Source of the DNA: Neckera pumila
Taxonomy: Eukaryota; Streptophyta; Bryopsida; Hypnales; Neckeraceae
Direction of reading: 5' to 3'
Assembly (NCBI GenBank): GCA_963969595.1
Contig: OZ018408.1
Span: forward strand, 47,493,022-47,557,021
DNA: 64,000 nucleotides
Position numbers and translations under genes: made by a program. This document shows positions 1-11,349 of this stretch, piece after piece. How positions within the stretch are numbered: the stretch's first letter is position 1; each line of letters starts with the position of its first letter. A model generated the notes under the pieces. The model was not told the origin of the DNA. It saw only the letters and a program-made list of their open reading frames with translations, and did no database searches.

Positions 1-1430
1 TCCCACCGTCACTCCATCGCCTATTCCACTCCTCCGCCCTTCCATTCCAAGGCCATTTTGTTCTCGTCTGCACTCATCACTCCTCTCTCCGGTACCTTCG
101 CTACCCTCTTCGTCGGTGTTTTCCCCATTCGCAATTTGCAACTCATCGTTCGTTGATGTGTTTGTTGTTGTGTTTGCTCGTTCTTTCGTTTGATCGTGGC
201 GACTACACTTAATTGCAAGGGAATCAGTAGGCTCTACGTGATGAACTCGTCGTGCGTTGATGTGGGTTTGTCGTGTCCTTCCTCCGATCGTGCTCACTGA
301 GGAACACGAGCGATTGCTGCATGTGGGTCTGTCTGTAATTATATTAGGTCTTGTCTTAGGCACAGTTTTGTCGTCTAGGAATTCATCAATCAAACATTGA
401 TTACTCTGCTAGGGTTTGGAGTTTGTTGTTTCATTTGCTGGTGTGTCCGTGGGCAACTTCGATCGCGGCGACTACAGTTGCAAGGGAATTGTTAGGGTGT
501 CTGCGTGATGAACAAGCAGTCCGGAGGTGATACGCAGTCCGAAGGTGATGAACTCGTCGTGCGTTGATATGGGTTTGTCGTGGCCTCCCTTTGATCGTGC
601 TCACTGAGGAACACGAGCGATGCTTTATGTGGGTCTGTCTGCAAATAGGTCTTGTCTTAGGCACAGTTTCGTCGTCTAGGAATTTATCAATCAATCATTG
701 ACCGCTCTTCTAGGGTTTGGAGTTTGTTGTTTCATTTGCTGATGAGTCCGTGGTCGAGTTCGATCGCGGTGACTACAGTTGCAAGGGAATTGTTAGAGTG
801 TCTGCGTGATGAACTGTCTGGAGGTGATACACAGTCCGCAGGTGATGAACTCGTCGTGCGTTGATGTGGGTTTGTCGTGGCCTTCCTTTGATCGTGCTCA
901 CTGAGGAACACGAGCGATGCTGCATGTGGGTCTGTCTGCAATTAGGTCTTGCCTTATGCACAGTTTCGTCGTCTAGGAATTCATCAGTCAATCATTGACC
1001 ACTCTTCTAGGGTTTGGAGTTTGTTGTTTGATGGTGTGTGCGTGGTGGCCTTCGATTGTGGAGACTACAATTGCAAAGGGAATGGTTAGGCTTTGCGTGT
1101 TAAGAGTTCGATCGTGATGAACTCGTCGTCCGTTGATGTCCTTTTTCGTGACCTTCCTTTTATCGTGCTCACATGAGCGATGCTGCATGTGTCTGTCTGC
1201 AATTGGGTCTTGTCATATGAGCAGTCTCATCGTCTAGGAATTCATCAATCAATCAAGCACCTCGCTTCTAGGGTTTGAAGTTTGCTGTTTGTTGGTGTGT
1301 CTGCTGGCCTTAGATCTTGGCGACTACAATTGCCAGGGAGTTGTTAGGCTCTGCGTGATGAAGAGTTCGACCGTTTTGTGAATTATCGATCAATCGACTC
1401 TTTTCTAGGGGTTTGGCTGAAAAATGTGTA
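1..1430. repeat. Degenerate tandem repeat, ~270-310 bp units, upstream of the UBX gene
   Basis: About five diverged units follow one another. The anchor gatgaactcgtcg recurs at 240, 547, 844 and 1116 (spacings 307, 297 and about 272), with weaker partial units before and after. Each unit runs through a gatcgtgctcactgagg block, a tctgtctgcaat block, a cgtctaggaattcatcaatc block and the telobox-like ctagggtttg, then a gatcg..gcgactaca block. Short frames can be read through it on both strands, but they only mirror the repeat and shift between units, so I read no gene here. Being next to the UBX gene, it may lie in that gene's promoter or 5' transcribed region. Confidence 0.85.
409..1413. promoter_or_regulatory. 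Repeated telobox motifs (CTAGGGTTT)
   Basis: CTAGGGTTT, the complement of the plant telobox AAACCCTAG, occurs at 409-417, 710-718, 1007-1015 and 1268-1276. A variant with one extra G lies at about 1405-1414. All sit at the same place in successive tandem units. Teloboxes are known plant promoter elements bound by Myb-like telomere-repeat factors and linked to Polycomb recruitment. A regulatory role here is inferred only from motif and position. Confidence 0.45.
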
Positions 1431-1836
1431 GGTTTGTAATTCACGGTAATGTACGGGATTGATCCGTCGATCGGGATGTCTCGTGGCGCTGGTTGTGAAT
1501 GTCGTGACTATGGGCAGGGTTTGAAGTCAAAGGATTCGTGGTTTAGATGGGACGATGGTAGACCTGATTAAGGTGGAAGCTGACATTCATGCTGTGAAGT
1601 TGTGTTCTTATTGTGGATGAAAGTTGGTGGAAGAAGTGGTCAAAGGCAGGGATGCGTAGTTTGGAGATTCTGATGGTAGCCCTGAATATGGTGCAGAGAG
1701 TCTGTTTTTATGTGCTACCAACTCGTCTTCGTATTGTGTTCTCGTGAGTATGAAATTTGACGAAAGAGGTGTTATTTCAGGGGTTATTTCAGGGGTATTG
1801 TCAAGTTGAGTAGAGGTCTCTTCGCGTTTTTCCATC

Positions 1837-4800
1837 ATGGCAGACAACGATCAGAAGTTAGCGTATTTTCAAGAAATTACCGGCATGACCGACCCAGCTG
1901 TCTCGCACCAAATTTTGGAGGCTCATGGCTGGGACCTGGACTCCGCGGTACAAGCTTTGGTGGACAAGAGTCCGAACGCGAGTCCTGAGTACGAAGATAG
2001 TATGCGTGTAGGCAGTGCAGATGTGCAAGCTGGTTACCCTGTCGACACAGGTCCTGGAATGTTGGCCGGCACATCATCAACTCCGGCGAGTACTCCCCTG
2101 GATTTGTGGATGCCGAGCATCCCTCTCAATGAGCAGGGCTTTCTGGACGAGAGATCTTTGTTTGAGCGCATTGGGGATGGGGAGCTTCGTGACGGAGGAG
2201 TGCAGGCGCCTGATGGTACGGCATCTGTTTGGAGAGTCGTGACACTGCCTTTTGTTATGTTACTTGGAAGCTATAATCTCATGTATGGGGTCGTTGGCTT
2301 AGGTCTTTTGCTGGCTGGGGGGCTTGTGAGCGCTGGTTTAGGTATGCATGCGTAACTCTTCGTGGTGTTGTCTTTATCTTTCTTCTCCTTCTTCTCTTTA
2401 TCTCCCTTATCCTTCCTGTCTTCGCCCTCCTGACCTTGTCCTTTCCTCTCCTCCCCCCTCCTGCCTGGTCTTTATTCTGCTTCTCCTTTCCCCCTTTTCT
2501 TTCTTATTCTTTTCTTTTTAGAATAACTGGAATCCAGATCTTCCAGTGTATCGTTTTTGAGTGAACGAGTAGAGCTTCGAAAGTTTTGCAGGCTGTGATG
2601 CTTCACAGAGCCGCTAGAACTGCCCTATAACGTACGGAATCAACACTCTCTAATTCTACTGCTTCGGGGGTACGCATAGGCTTTTGTCACATATATTTAC
2701 ATGCTGAAGTTGTCTAATGAGATGAGTACACAATATGACAGATTCTCAGGGGTGTCCTGGGTGTGTGCAATTAGAGAGGGTTGAGTATAATAATACTTCT
2801 TCTTTTTCACAGATTTATACTAACATGATAAATGGCTCGTTTCTTGAATGCAACTTTTGTCTGTGCTACGTTGCTTTGTGTTAGTCTGAAGGAGGTCTGC
2901 TCATGTTTTTAGTTTGGCGCTGACGATTATTCTCATGTTGGTCAGGTGCTTTGCGATGGAACGGAGTCGCTAACCAAGGGCTGGCTGTTGAAGCTGGTGC
3001 TCTACCAATCGCCGGTCCTATTGTTCCAGAGGAGTCGGGGGCATCGGAGGCATCAAACTTTTTGAGAGCTTTTGAGAGGCAGTATGGTGTCCATCATCCA
3101 GAGTTTCAATCTGTCAGCTTTATGGAAGCGTTACGGAGAGCTGGTCATGAGTTTAAGTTCGTATTTGTGTACCTACACGACGCACAGAATTTGAGCACCC
3201 CGCTCTTTTGTGAGACGACACTTCAGAATGAAGCTGTTGTGGATTTTATCAATGAGAACTTCATTGCATGGGCTGCTGATGTTCATAAGACTGAGGGATT
3301 TCATATGAGTAGTAGTCTGAACGCTTCCACGTATCCATTTTGTGCGATTATTTTGGGTTCCTCCACCGAAAGCATCTCAGTTGTCAGACAGGTATTATAG
3401 CCACAGGTCTGGTTGAGGTCAATGCGCACCCTAGTTATGTTTTCCTCCTCTGGTTTCTATTTTTGACAATTTTGCATCTTTTCTTTTGGTGTTCTCTTTG
3501 GGCACTTATTTATAGTGTGTTATGTCGAAAATTTTGGTTCCTTGCATGAGAGCCTATTAACATTAATCAAGTAGTACTGCACCCAACATCTTTTGACTTC
3601 GTTCGACTGTTTTGCGTAATAGGTGGAAGGATACCGAACCGCAGGAGAGCTATTGACAGTTCTACAGAATGTGATAGAAGAGCAGAGTGCGTCTTTGATT
3701 GCTGGTCAACAGGAGCAAGAAGCTCGACATTTGACTTCGCGTCTTCGTGAAGAACAAGATGAGGCCTACAGAATAGGACTTCAGGCTGACCAGGTTTTCG
3801 CCTTTTGTTGCCTCTCACCATCCTCAAAGAGGAGTGTCTTGTCCTTTCTGTAAATTTCAATCTTTAAGTGCCCAAGCTACGAGTAAATATCCCACTCTCA
3901 ATGCTAATAGTCAGTTATAGTAACTTTCGATACATATTTCTATCATTCAAATGTAGGGCATGATTTTTCTTTTCTTTTGGGACATTTTGTTTGTAATCTT
4001 GGTTTTTCGAAATGGCTCATTTCAACTCCTATTGTACAGTTATGGAAGCAGACACTTTTGGCTATTAGAGCATTTAGGGGTTAATTCTCACATTCTAATA
4101 TTCGCTTCCTTGTTTTTGAGAAATTTCATGAAAATTTTGCCTTGCTTATAGATAGTTGATGTCAATCTTTTAGAAGTAAGGACTTACCAAATTGTATAAT
4201 ATCTACAGTGCATCCTGATGTGATCCAGCCATGCTTCTTTGAGATTTTTCGAAGTGTTTCAGTTGCCTTTGCTGCTGTTATACCAAGTTTTTTCCTTGGC
4301 ATGGGTCAGTTTATGAGGATGAATCTGTGACCTGCTTTTTCACTTGCGCAAATTGATACAGGAAAGGGAACGAAGAGAGCGAGCTGAGGAAGCCCAAGCT
4401 GCGAGAGAACGGCTCGATGCAGATCAAAGGAAAGTTCAGGAGGAAAAAGAAGCTGCAGAAGCCGCTCAACTTATAGCACAGAAAGAGGCCAACTTAGCCC
4501 AACTTCGACGTGACAAAGCTTTGAATCTTGGACCGGAACCAGAGAGGGGAGCAGATGTCACTCATGTATGTGTCCACCTACTTTTGTTTATGTCATATAT
4601 TCTATTTCTTTTGGTGCAGCCTCAACCCTTTTTTGAACTATACAGTACATCGTCTGCTGATGAGGCGCTCATCTCTTTGCGTCACTTTAAGCATTGTAGC
4701 ATATGTAGGATTATCATTTTAGAAGATTTATTGAGCTGTGTAGGGATCTTTGGGTGCAATAGCCTAATCTTTGGAGTTCAAAGTTATACCGTGATGATCA

Positions 4801-5276
4801 ATTTATTATGCCATTTCGAAGTGACAGTAAACAATTCCATTTCCGGTCAAAGATCAACTGCTCTGGATATTTAGCTTAGTTATGCTATCACCGGTTGCTA
4901 TTAAGTCCAACCGAGTATATGGAGTGATACTCGGTTGTTGTTGGTAACAGGGGTCATTTTAAGAGACGGGATTAGGTCCCTAACAGCTTTAGGGTTCTTT
5001 ACCTTTCAGTTTGATGATGTGTTCAATCGGATCTTCCTGCAGGTGGCAGTGCGGTTGCCGACAGGAGAACGTAAGGAACGCAGGTTCTTTAACACCGCTA
5101 AGGTTCAGGCTTTGTACGATTACATAGAATCATTAAATATTGTCGAAGCTGACAATTTCCTCTTGATTTCAAATTTTCCTCGCGTGGTATACGGACCTGA
5201 TAAGTTAGATTTGACACTGAAAGATGCAGGGCTTCACCCTCGCACCAATCTGTTTGTTCAAGTGCAAGTTTCCTAG
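1837..5276 (+). CDS. PUX10-like: Plant UBX-domain protein, PUX10/FAF2-like (UBA-like, hydrophobic hairpin, UAS, UBX), 5 exons
   Basis: Exons read as 1837-2341, 2946-3391, 3623-3793, 4362-4565 and 5043-5276; all junctions are GT/AG and keep one frame, giving about 519 aa. Residues ~5-45 form a UBA-like helical domain. Residues ~135-168 are a long uncharged segment with a central Gly-rich turn, the membrane or lipid-droplet hairpin typical of FAF2/UBXD8 and plant PUX10. Exon 2 carries a thioredoxin-like UAS domain (~197-315). Exons 3-4 are a Glu/Arg/Ala-rich coiled coil, and exon 5 is the UBX domain with the FPR signature (NFPRVVYG) that contacts Cdc48/p97. Known family role: tethering Cdc48 to ER or lipid droplets to extract ubiquitinated clients. 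The ATG at 1837 opens directly into the UBA domain. The length is close to my memory of PUX10 (~480 aa). I see no breaks. Confidence 0.9.
2355..2520 (+). repeat. Long C/T-rich tract in intron 1 of the UBX gene
   Basis: Roughly 160 bases of almost pure pyrimidine (ctttatctttcttctcc-type runs) lie in the intron just after exon 1. It is low-complexity sequence. It is not the branch-point tract of the real acceptor, which is about 420 bases further on. Confidence 0.7.
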
Positions 5277-6026
5277 GTCTCCTGTTCTTGCATACCTGAG
5301 GTCAAACTGATGGCAGATGCATTTTCGTTTTAGTTTCCTGCCAGAGCATAGGGTGTCTTTGCCTACCAGTTAGCAAATACGGGTTGTTACTTGAGTGGAT
5401 CCAACTGTACAGGAGAACCAGTACAAACCCAACCATGAGGATTGAATTCTTTCAGAATCTTTATCTCTTGTAGCACACTTAATAGTGATGCAATGTTTTC
5501 AGAATCTATTTCATGGTTGCAATAGCATTCTGTATGTTGAGCCTACTTCATTATGAAAGGAGGCTCATTTATCGGTTTTTGTTACTTCGTTCTCCCCCTC
5601 GAATCTTCGAAGAAGCCAACCCACATCGGGGATAAATAAAAATGTTTGGCACAATCTTAGTTCCGCATCTTCACTCACTGATGTCTTGTGCTTCCCAGAG
5701 ACGAACCACCAAAGCTAAAAGAGTGCAACTCAAGCCTTGTTTACCGTATACACCAGTAAGATGTGCTTAAGGTGGAAATTTCGAGTTGCCAAGACTTGTC
5801 ACTGCAGTTTGCTGCAAGTGTTGTATGTCTTTGAAACTGAAACAGAAAGAATTTACTCGGACTCTCTATCGTCACTACGACTCGTAGCACCATTTCAGCA
5901 AAGTGCGTTGGAAGTTGGAAATCTTCACTGCCTCCCTTTAACGAAGTGTCATGGAAACAGTTCTCCTCCAGATGTATCTAGCAAGACCTGGAGACCTTCA
6001 TGCATTCAGACCTAACTTAAGTGGCA
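5277..6026. other. Spacer between UBX gene and trihelix/NMNAT locus
   Basis: About 750 bases holding the 3' untranslated region of the UBX gene and presumably the promoter and 5' leader of the next locus. A frame at 5737-6015 gives a 92-residue peptide without recognisable features, ending just before the trihelix start; I do not call it a gene. A stop in the trihelix frame at 6018-6020 makes the ATG at 6027 the first usable start in that exon. Confidence 0.5.
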
Positions 6027-7235
6027 ATGACCGCCAACGCTACTCTCACTCCTGCCAAGTCCTCGCCCACTTCACGACGACTCATTTCCAGCCAAGCTTG
6101 GGTCCGTTTGCCCCTTCGGTCTTGCTCTCTGTGGCGAAACCCTAACTTCGACCTTGGATGTTTCCAATCAATCTCCCATGGCTCTGTAATGCCATCTCTG
6201 CGCAGTAATCAATTTCGTTCTTTTAGCAGTGAGACCCTTGGTCCTTTCGATCTGAGCCCAGCGCAGCCCAGCTTTCGTCGATTCGTTTCCAGCTTCGGTG
6301 GCGTTGTTGCGGAGCAGCAGTCCAGGAACATTAGGTCCATAAGGGCTTCCAGCTCGTTTCTGTTCGAGCATGAAATTATGCAGATAGAGATGGACGAGGA
6401 GGGAGCTCCTCCCACCCCCGCGGTGCTGGAAGGGGCGCTTTCCAGCACCATTTTGGACTTAGACCAGACGGACCCTCACCACCACCACCACCACCACCAC
6501 CACCATCACCAACAACAACATCAGCATCACAGCTTCAACAACAACAATCCGTATGGCAATGACCGCAGCATGGATCCCGACGCCGGGGGGAGCAGCAACA
6601 ACGTCGCAGGGGCGTCTTCCCAACCTGGAGACGACGAGGAAGGCTTGGACGGCGACGGGAAGGAGAAGGTCGGCATGGCGCGCAAGCGGCGGGCAGAGAT
6701 TTGGCAAGACGACGAGATGGATGCTTTGGTGCGCGCCTTTCGTGAAGTGCACCTGAAGCTCACGTCCGCCGCCGGGACGGGGAAGAAGGTGAAGCAGGTG
6801 TTCAAATCGGCGACGGATAAGTGGCAGGAGGTCCGGACGCTGCTGCTGGCGGCCGGAGTGGACCGGCAACCCAAAGAGATCGAGCGGAAGTGGTCGAATC
6901 TGTCGACGGCGTTCAAGCAGATTGCGGATTGGAATAGCAAGAAAGGAGGAAGGCCGAGCTACTGGGACTTGGACGAGAGCTTGAAAAAGGAGAAGACGAA
7001 AGCGAAGGAGCTTCCGGCCACGTTTCGTGTGCAGCTGTTTGATGCGATGGCGGAGTTTATGGGCGATCGCCAAGGGGGTGCAAGGAGCAGGTCGCCTGCT
7101 GCGACGCAAGGCGGGGGTGTGCCCGCAATCAGCTCCTCGTCTTCGCCAGTGCAGCTTGTGCCTGTGCCTGGCCTGCCGCGGCCTCCGCCTGCACCTGGTG
7201 CGTACTTCGTCTGTCTTGGAGTGTTGATCTCGTAG
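6027..7235 (+). CDS. Trihelix (Myb/SANT-like) DNA-binding protein with presequence-like N terminus; possibly the 5' part of a trihelix-NMNAT fusion
   Basis: First ATG at 6027, with an in-frame stop just upstream. Residues 1-~75 are rich in Ser, Arg, Leu and Ala, nearly lack acidic residues and contain RSFSSE, which resembles a mitochondrial or plastid presequence. A second in-frame ATG at 6378 would skip this part. Next come a poly-His/Gln tract (about 6475-6530), an acidic stretch, and then the trihelix domain (AEIWQDDEMDALVRAF.., then ..KWQEVRTLLLAAGV.., EIERKWSNLSTAFKQIADW, PSYWDLDE), followed by a Ser/Pro-rich tail. Read straight through, it stops at 7233-7235. However, a good donor (CCTG^GTGCGT, exon end 7197, phase 1) joins in frame to the exon starting at 7291, which opens the NMN adenylyltransferase. 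The trihelix assignment is firm; whether this is one gene or two is open. Confidence 0.8.
   Translation: MTANATLTPAKSSPTSRRLISSQAWVRLPLRSCSLWRNPNFDLGCFQSISHGSVMPSLRSNQFRSFSSETLGPFDLSPAQPSFRRFVSSFGGVVAEQQSRNIRSIRASSSFLFEHEIMQIEMDEEGAPPTPAVLEGALSSTILDLDQTDPHHHHHHHHHHHQQQHQHHSFNNNNPYGNDRSMDPDAGGSSNNVAGASSQPGDDEEGLDGDGKEKVGMARKRRAEIWQDDEMDALVRAFREVHLKLTSAAGTGKKVKQVFKSATDKWQEVRTLLLAAGVDRQPKEIERKWSNLSTAFKQIADWNSKKGGRPSYWDLDESLKKEKTKAKELPATFRVQLFDAMAEFMGDRQGGARSRSPAATQGGGVPAISSSSSPVQLVPVPGLPRPPPAPGAYFVCLGVLIS
6473..6512 (+). repeat. (CAC)n trinucleotide repeat coding poly-His
   Basis: A run of CAC/CAT codons followed by CAA codons gives eleven consecutive His and then Gln/His residues inside the trihelix reading frame. 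It is a likely length-variable coding microsatellite. Confidence 0.9.
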
Positions 7236-7295
7236 GGTTTGGGAAGAGGAGGTTTGGGGCTTGTTTTGATTGGGTTTTGGATGGGTGCAGGGGTG

Positions 7296-10200
7296 ATGGA
7301 GGTGCCCTTGCCTGTGGAGAAGCTTGCGGTTCATGCCAACCTCTTGGATGCTGCGAATCAGTAAGTCTTTGTGTCACTGGTGATGCTTCTGGACGACCGA
7401 TGTTGTCTCGGGCTGGGGCGGAGAGGAATTGCAGTTAGGTCATCAGGAAGGGTTTGTGTTTGGTCACTTTTGAAGTGGTCAGATCGGTTCTCTACACGGG
7501 AGCCGACTTTGTAGCTTATTGCAACCTCTTGGATGCTGAAAATCAGTACGTTTTGTTGTCAATGTTGATGACACTAGCCTATCGAAGTAGTTTTTAGCTG
7601 GGGTTTAGAGGAATTGCAGTTAGGTCATCAGGAAAGGTTTGTGTTTGGTTGCTTTTGAAGTGGCTAGATTATGTGGTTTTATCGTCGACTTGGGACTGTA
7701 GTGAACCTCTTGGATGCTGAAAATCGGTAGTTTTGGTGCCCAATATTGATGATAATTGACTATCGAAGTAGTCTTTAGCTGGAGCTTAGAGGAAATGCAG
7801 TTAGGTCATCAGGAAGGGTGTGTGTTCGGTCTCTTTTGAAGTGGTCAGATCGGTTCTCTACACGGGAGCCGACTTTGTAGCTTATTGCAACCTCTTGGAT
7901 GCTGAAAATCAGTACGTTTTGTTGTCAATGTTGATGAGACTAGGCTGTCGAAGTAGTTGTTAGCTGGGGTTTAGAAGAATTGCAGTTAGGTCATCAGGAA
8001 TGCTTTCTATGTGGTTGCTTTTGAAGTGACTTGATTTTGTGGTCCATTTTGGCCACTTGTTAAAGTAGCTTCTGAAGCGGAGGAGTTCGTGTGCTTAGTT
8101 TAGGATACTTGACGCCTTTCTTTCTTGTTGTCGGGTGTGTGTTTTTGTTGACCTCCAGTGGCATCATTTTCCAAAATTTTACTGCGACTCTATTGCTGAA
8201 GCGATTAGGGCCAGCTGGCAATATGTCTGGTATTGAAGCCTCATGCATTTGAATCTAATGTTTCTTTTGTAGCAAAAGGCGGCGGGTGGTGGTTCTAGCT
8301 CCAGGCAGCTTCAATCCACCGACGTACATGCATCTGCGCATGTTTGGTGAGTGCATCCACTGTTTCCACCTTTGCAGTACCGTATTCTACTTTCATGATA
8401 TGGTATGTGTCAAATGCAAAGCCTTGATGTAGAGACGATACTAAACCCAATACTAATCTGATCCCCTCTTCTATCCTCACCTCTATTTCCAACAACTCAT
8501 CTATCCATACACTAGGTTGGCTTTCAATTTGCAAGTGGTGTAAGCATGACTTGGCTAAAGCCTATGACCACTTATCTTTGAATGCAAATGGGTTTATTCG
8601 CTGTCACTTGTAGTGTCCACAAGCTCCCACTTTGAAATTGTATAAGAAATTCGTAAGTAGTGATAAAACTTGATCTCAACAGTTTTGGTTCTTGTAACCA
8701 AAGACCTCTCCTTGACTCAGTCTGTACTTCGTCAATAATAACACTCCTACATATGTTCGAATGCAAACAATATCCTCAACCTTGTGTACGTTTTCTGTAT
8801 CACCATTGTGTGAAGTGCCTGATGATTGTTTTTTTCCACAAATTGCATGCAGAGTTGGGAATGGATGCACTCACAGCTGAGGGGTATCACGTGTTGGGTG
8901 GTTACATGTCTCCTGTCAATGATCTATACCACAAGAAGGTGCCACGCTCTTCTTGTTGAATCCCATTTCTAAGTAATTCGTATCACATTTGTCGTGGTAA
9001 TGCTGTGTGTAAATTCGAAGCTCTTATGGTTGGAGCCGATTATCATTTCTTTTCGCTGATAATGCGGCAACTTGGATTTAGAGGCTTTTATTTCTAGTGC
9101 AACTCGGTTCTGTGTCTTGGTTCTGAACTTCTGATGTGTGCGCTTGTGCACATGTGAAGGATCTTGCTCCTGCGGAGCACCGTATCAGGATGTGCGAGTT
9201 GGCAGTTGCTGATTCACCTTTTATAATGGTGGACTCTTGGGAGGTGAGCTCTGCAACCAATAGTTTTGACTGTTGGTTTCCAAGTTCAGTTCTTGTATTG
9301 TGATATTTTCTGGGGTCTGAAGCTTAACATGGTTTGTTGGATGGGGTTGCTTGAAGTAGGCTAAGCAGAGTTCCTACCAAAGAACGCTCACTGTTCTGGC
9401 ACGGATTGATATGGTGGTCAACTTCAATAATTATGCCAGTGATGGTAAGCCTTTTGAGTGCATGTATGCGTGCAAGATTCCTGAGTTACCGAAGGTTGCC
9501 AGATGTGCAATTTGTACTTGGTGCCCTTGTGAGATTACTTCGCGTAGATTCTGCTTTTTCAATGGTTTGGAGACGGTGTTGCAGAAAAAGTACGAGTGAT
9601 GCTGCTTTGTGGAACGGACCTGCTCGAGTCCATTGTAGCGCCAGGCGTGTGGATACCAGATCAGGTCAGTTGATATTTTAATGTCCAATTTCGTTTGTCA
9701 CGTCCTTCAAGTCATGTGTCGTAAGTGGGATGACTTCAGCTTATTCTTTTGACTAGAAGTATCATTCAACAAATGTCTACCTTAAATTGAAATGTATAAT
9801 TTTCTTTCATGTGACTCTTTCCATATTATCGTTAATACATCACTGAGTAAATCCTCAGATTGAAGATTTCTAAAACCCAAAGCGACAATCTTGGGAGATC
9901 CTCAATGTGACACTCTACATTCCCACTTCAATATAGAAATTCATCCGTACGTCAATTTCACATGGCCCAACCTCATCCACTGCATATGCCTGGTGAATAG
10001 TTCACTGAGCAACCACAAACCTTCTTTTCTAGAATGTAGGATGGGATTCCATTACTTTGTGTAATCAAGTACAGTAATGCGCCTAAACTTTGTTTTAGAG
10101 GGTAGTTTGAGGGGCTTGGTATCGCTTTGGCTGCATCATTGCTTTTTTACACGTCTCATTTTTAGTGGACACAATAACTTTCTAGATTTAGAACCATTGC

Positions 10201-11349
10201 TTAATCTCTCCGATTTGGGATAAGAGAAAATAAGTGCCTGTGACAAACTGTGAGAGATGACCTATAAAGGTGTGATGTTTCGTGAGCCTTGCTTTTTAGT
10301 AGTAATCAAATTCTGAAGCGATGTGGTTCTTTTTGCAGGTGCGAACATTGTTGCAAGAATATGGAATTGTGTGCATAGATCGAGATGGCAAGGATGCCCG
10401 ACGTCTTGTGTTTGAACACGAAATCTTGTATAATAATCGAGTGAGTACTCTTGGTCACTATTATCGCTTCCACTTTGTAGGTCTTGTTTTTCTTTGGCTT
10501 GAGATGAGAAATGGCATTATAGAGATTGTTCTCGGGTATGTTCCAGGACATGCGTCTTTTATTTGGAGCAGATAGTCTAAGGGTCCCTGGACAGATTTTA
10601 CGGAGAGCAACTAGATTTTGATGTGGGTGAAGAAGTTGATTTCGATTTAGTCTGGAAGTTCTCAAGTGGCAGTTCTGTATGTCGTGAAGTCGCTGCTTAC
10701 ATCTTTTTCTGTTGCGCGCTATTTGCAGAAACAGATTTTGGTGGTGGATGAGGTCATTCAAAATAATATAAGTGCAACAGTAATCAGGTATTTCAGACCT
10801 TCTTGTCATTTTTAGTAGTCAGCTTGGTTTAAAGAGGATAAGGTCGTGAACCTTATTCATTGAATACAGTGAATATTACCTAGAAATAGTAAACTTCATT
10901 CAAATATTGGCAAATCTCATATTTCTTAGAGATGATTTGATGATTTCATCCAATTTAAAAAAAAAAATTCTAGTGTAATGGGAACCAGCTTAATAATCAG
11001 GTAAGATTTTGGCGATTATTTGTCAAGAAAACTTTTGGCTAATGAATGTTATTGACAAGTACGAATTTATAATCTACAGTTGTGAATATGACAATGTACG
11101 ACAAGTGAAGCCTATCCATGGAGCAAAAATTTATAATTGAGCTCATATGATATTTGATAATAATTGTATATTAGTTTCTATTAGTCTCTATTTTGTTGAG
11201 TGACTGTCCTCCTAACTCCCGGCAATCCCTTGTGCAGGCGAAATTTGTCAAGAGACTTATCGGTGAAGTATTTGATCCCTGATTCTGTAATCAGCCATAT
11301 CAAGCTGCACCGTCTGTACATGAATGTTCCCCCTCTTCAGCAATCGTGA
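7296..11349 (+). CDS. NMNAT: Nicotinamide/nicotinate mononucleotide adenylyltransferase, 9 exons
   Basis: Exons: 7296-7360, 8273-8346, 8853-8938, 9160-9243, 9360-9444, 9585-9664, 10339-10440, 10729-10787 and 11238-11349. All junctions are GT/AG and the phases agree, giving 248 aa from the ATG at 7296; the Arabidopsis enzyme is about 240 aa. The protein opens MEVPLPVEKLA, then has the nucleotide-binding signature PGSFNPPTYMHLRMF, GGYMSPVNDLYHKK, AEHRIRMCELA, SYQRTLTVLARI, VMLLCGTDLL, PGVWIPDQ and, near the C terminus, ISATVIRRNLSR, which fits the (I/V)SxTxxR signature of the family. It joins ATP to NMN or NaMN, the last step to NAD. The start lies only 60 bases after the trihelix stop, so it either shares that transcript by splicing or uses a promoter inside the trihelix coding sequence. 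Confidence 0.93.
7336..8045 (+). repeat. NMNAT: ~183 bp tandem repeat spanning an exon-intron border of the NMNAT gene
   Basis: The last bases of the first NMNAT exon plus the start of its intron are repeated. The anchor ctcttggatgctg occurs at 7341 (the real exon), 7526, 7707 and 7892 (spacings 185, 181 and 185). Each unit continues with gaattgcagttaggtcatcagga and a gtgtttggt..cttttgaagtgg block. The copies at 7526 and 7892 keep AATCA^GTACG, so the intron holds extra potential splice donors. Confidence 0.9.

Noticed and set aside
5737..6015. 92-codon plus-strand frame before the trihelix gene
   Set aside because: It ends just before the trihelix start, has no recognisable features, and is better explained as 3' flank and promoter/leader sequence.
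6459..7334. Long minus-strand frame (291 codons) opposite the trihelix gene
   Set aside because: It is the antisense shadow of a GC-rich coding exon. Its His/Val/Arg-rich translation follows directly from the sense codons, while the sense frame carries a clear trihelix domain.
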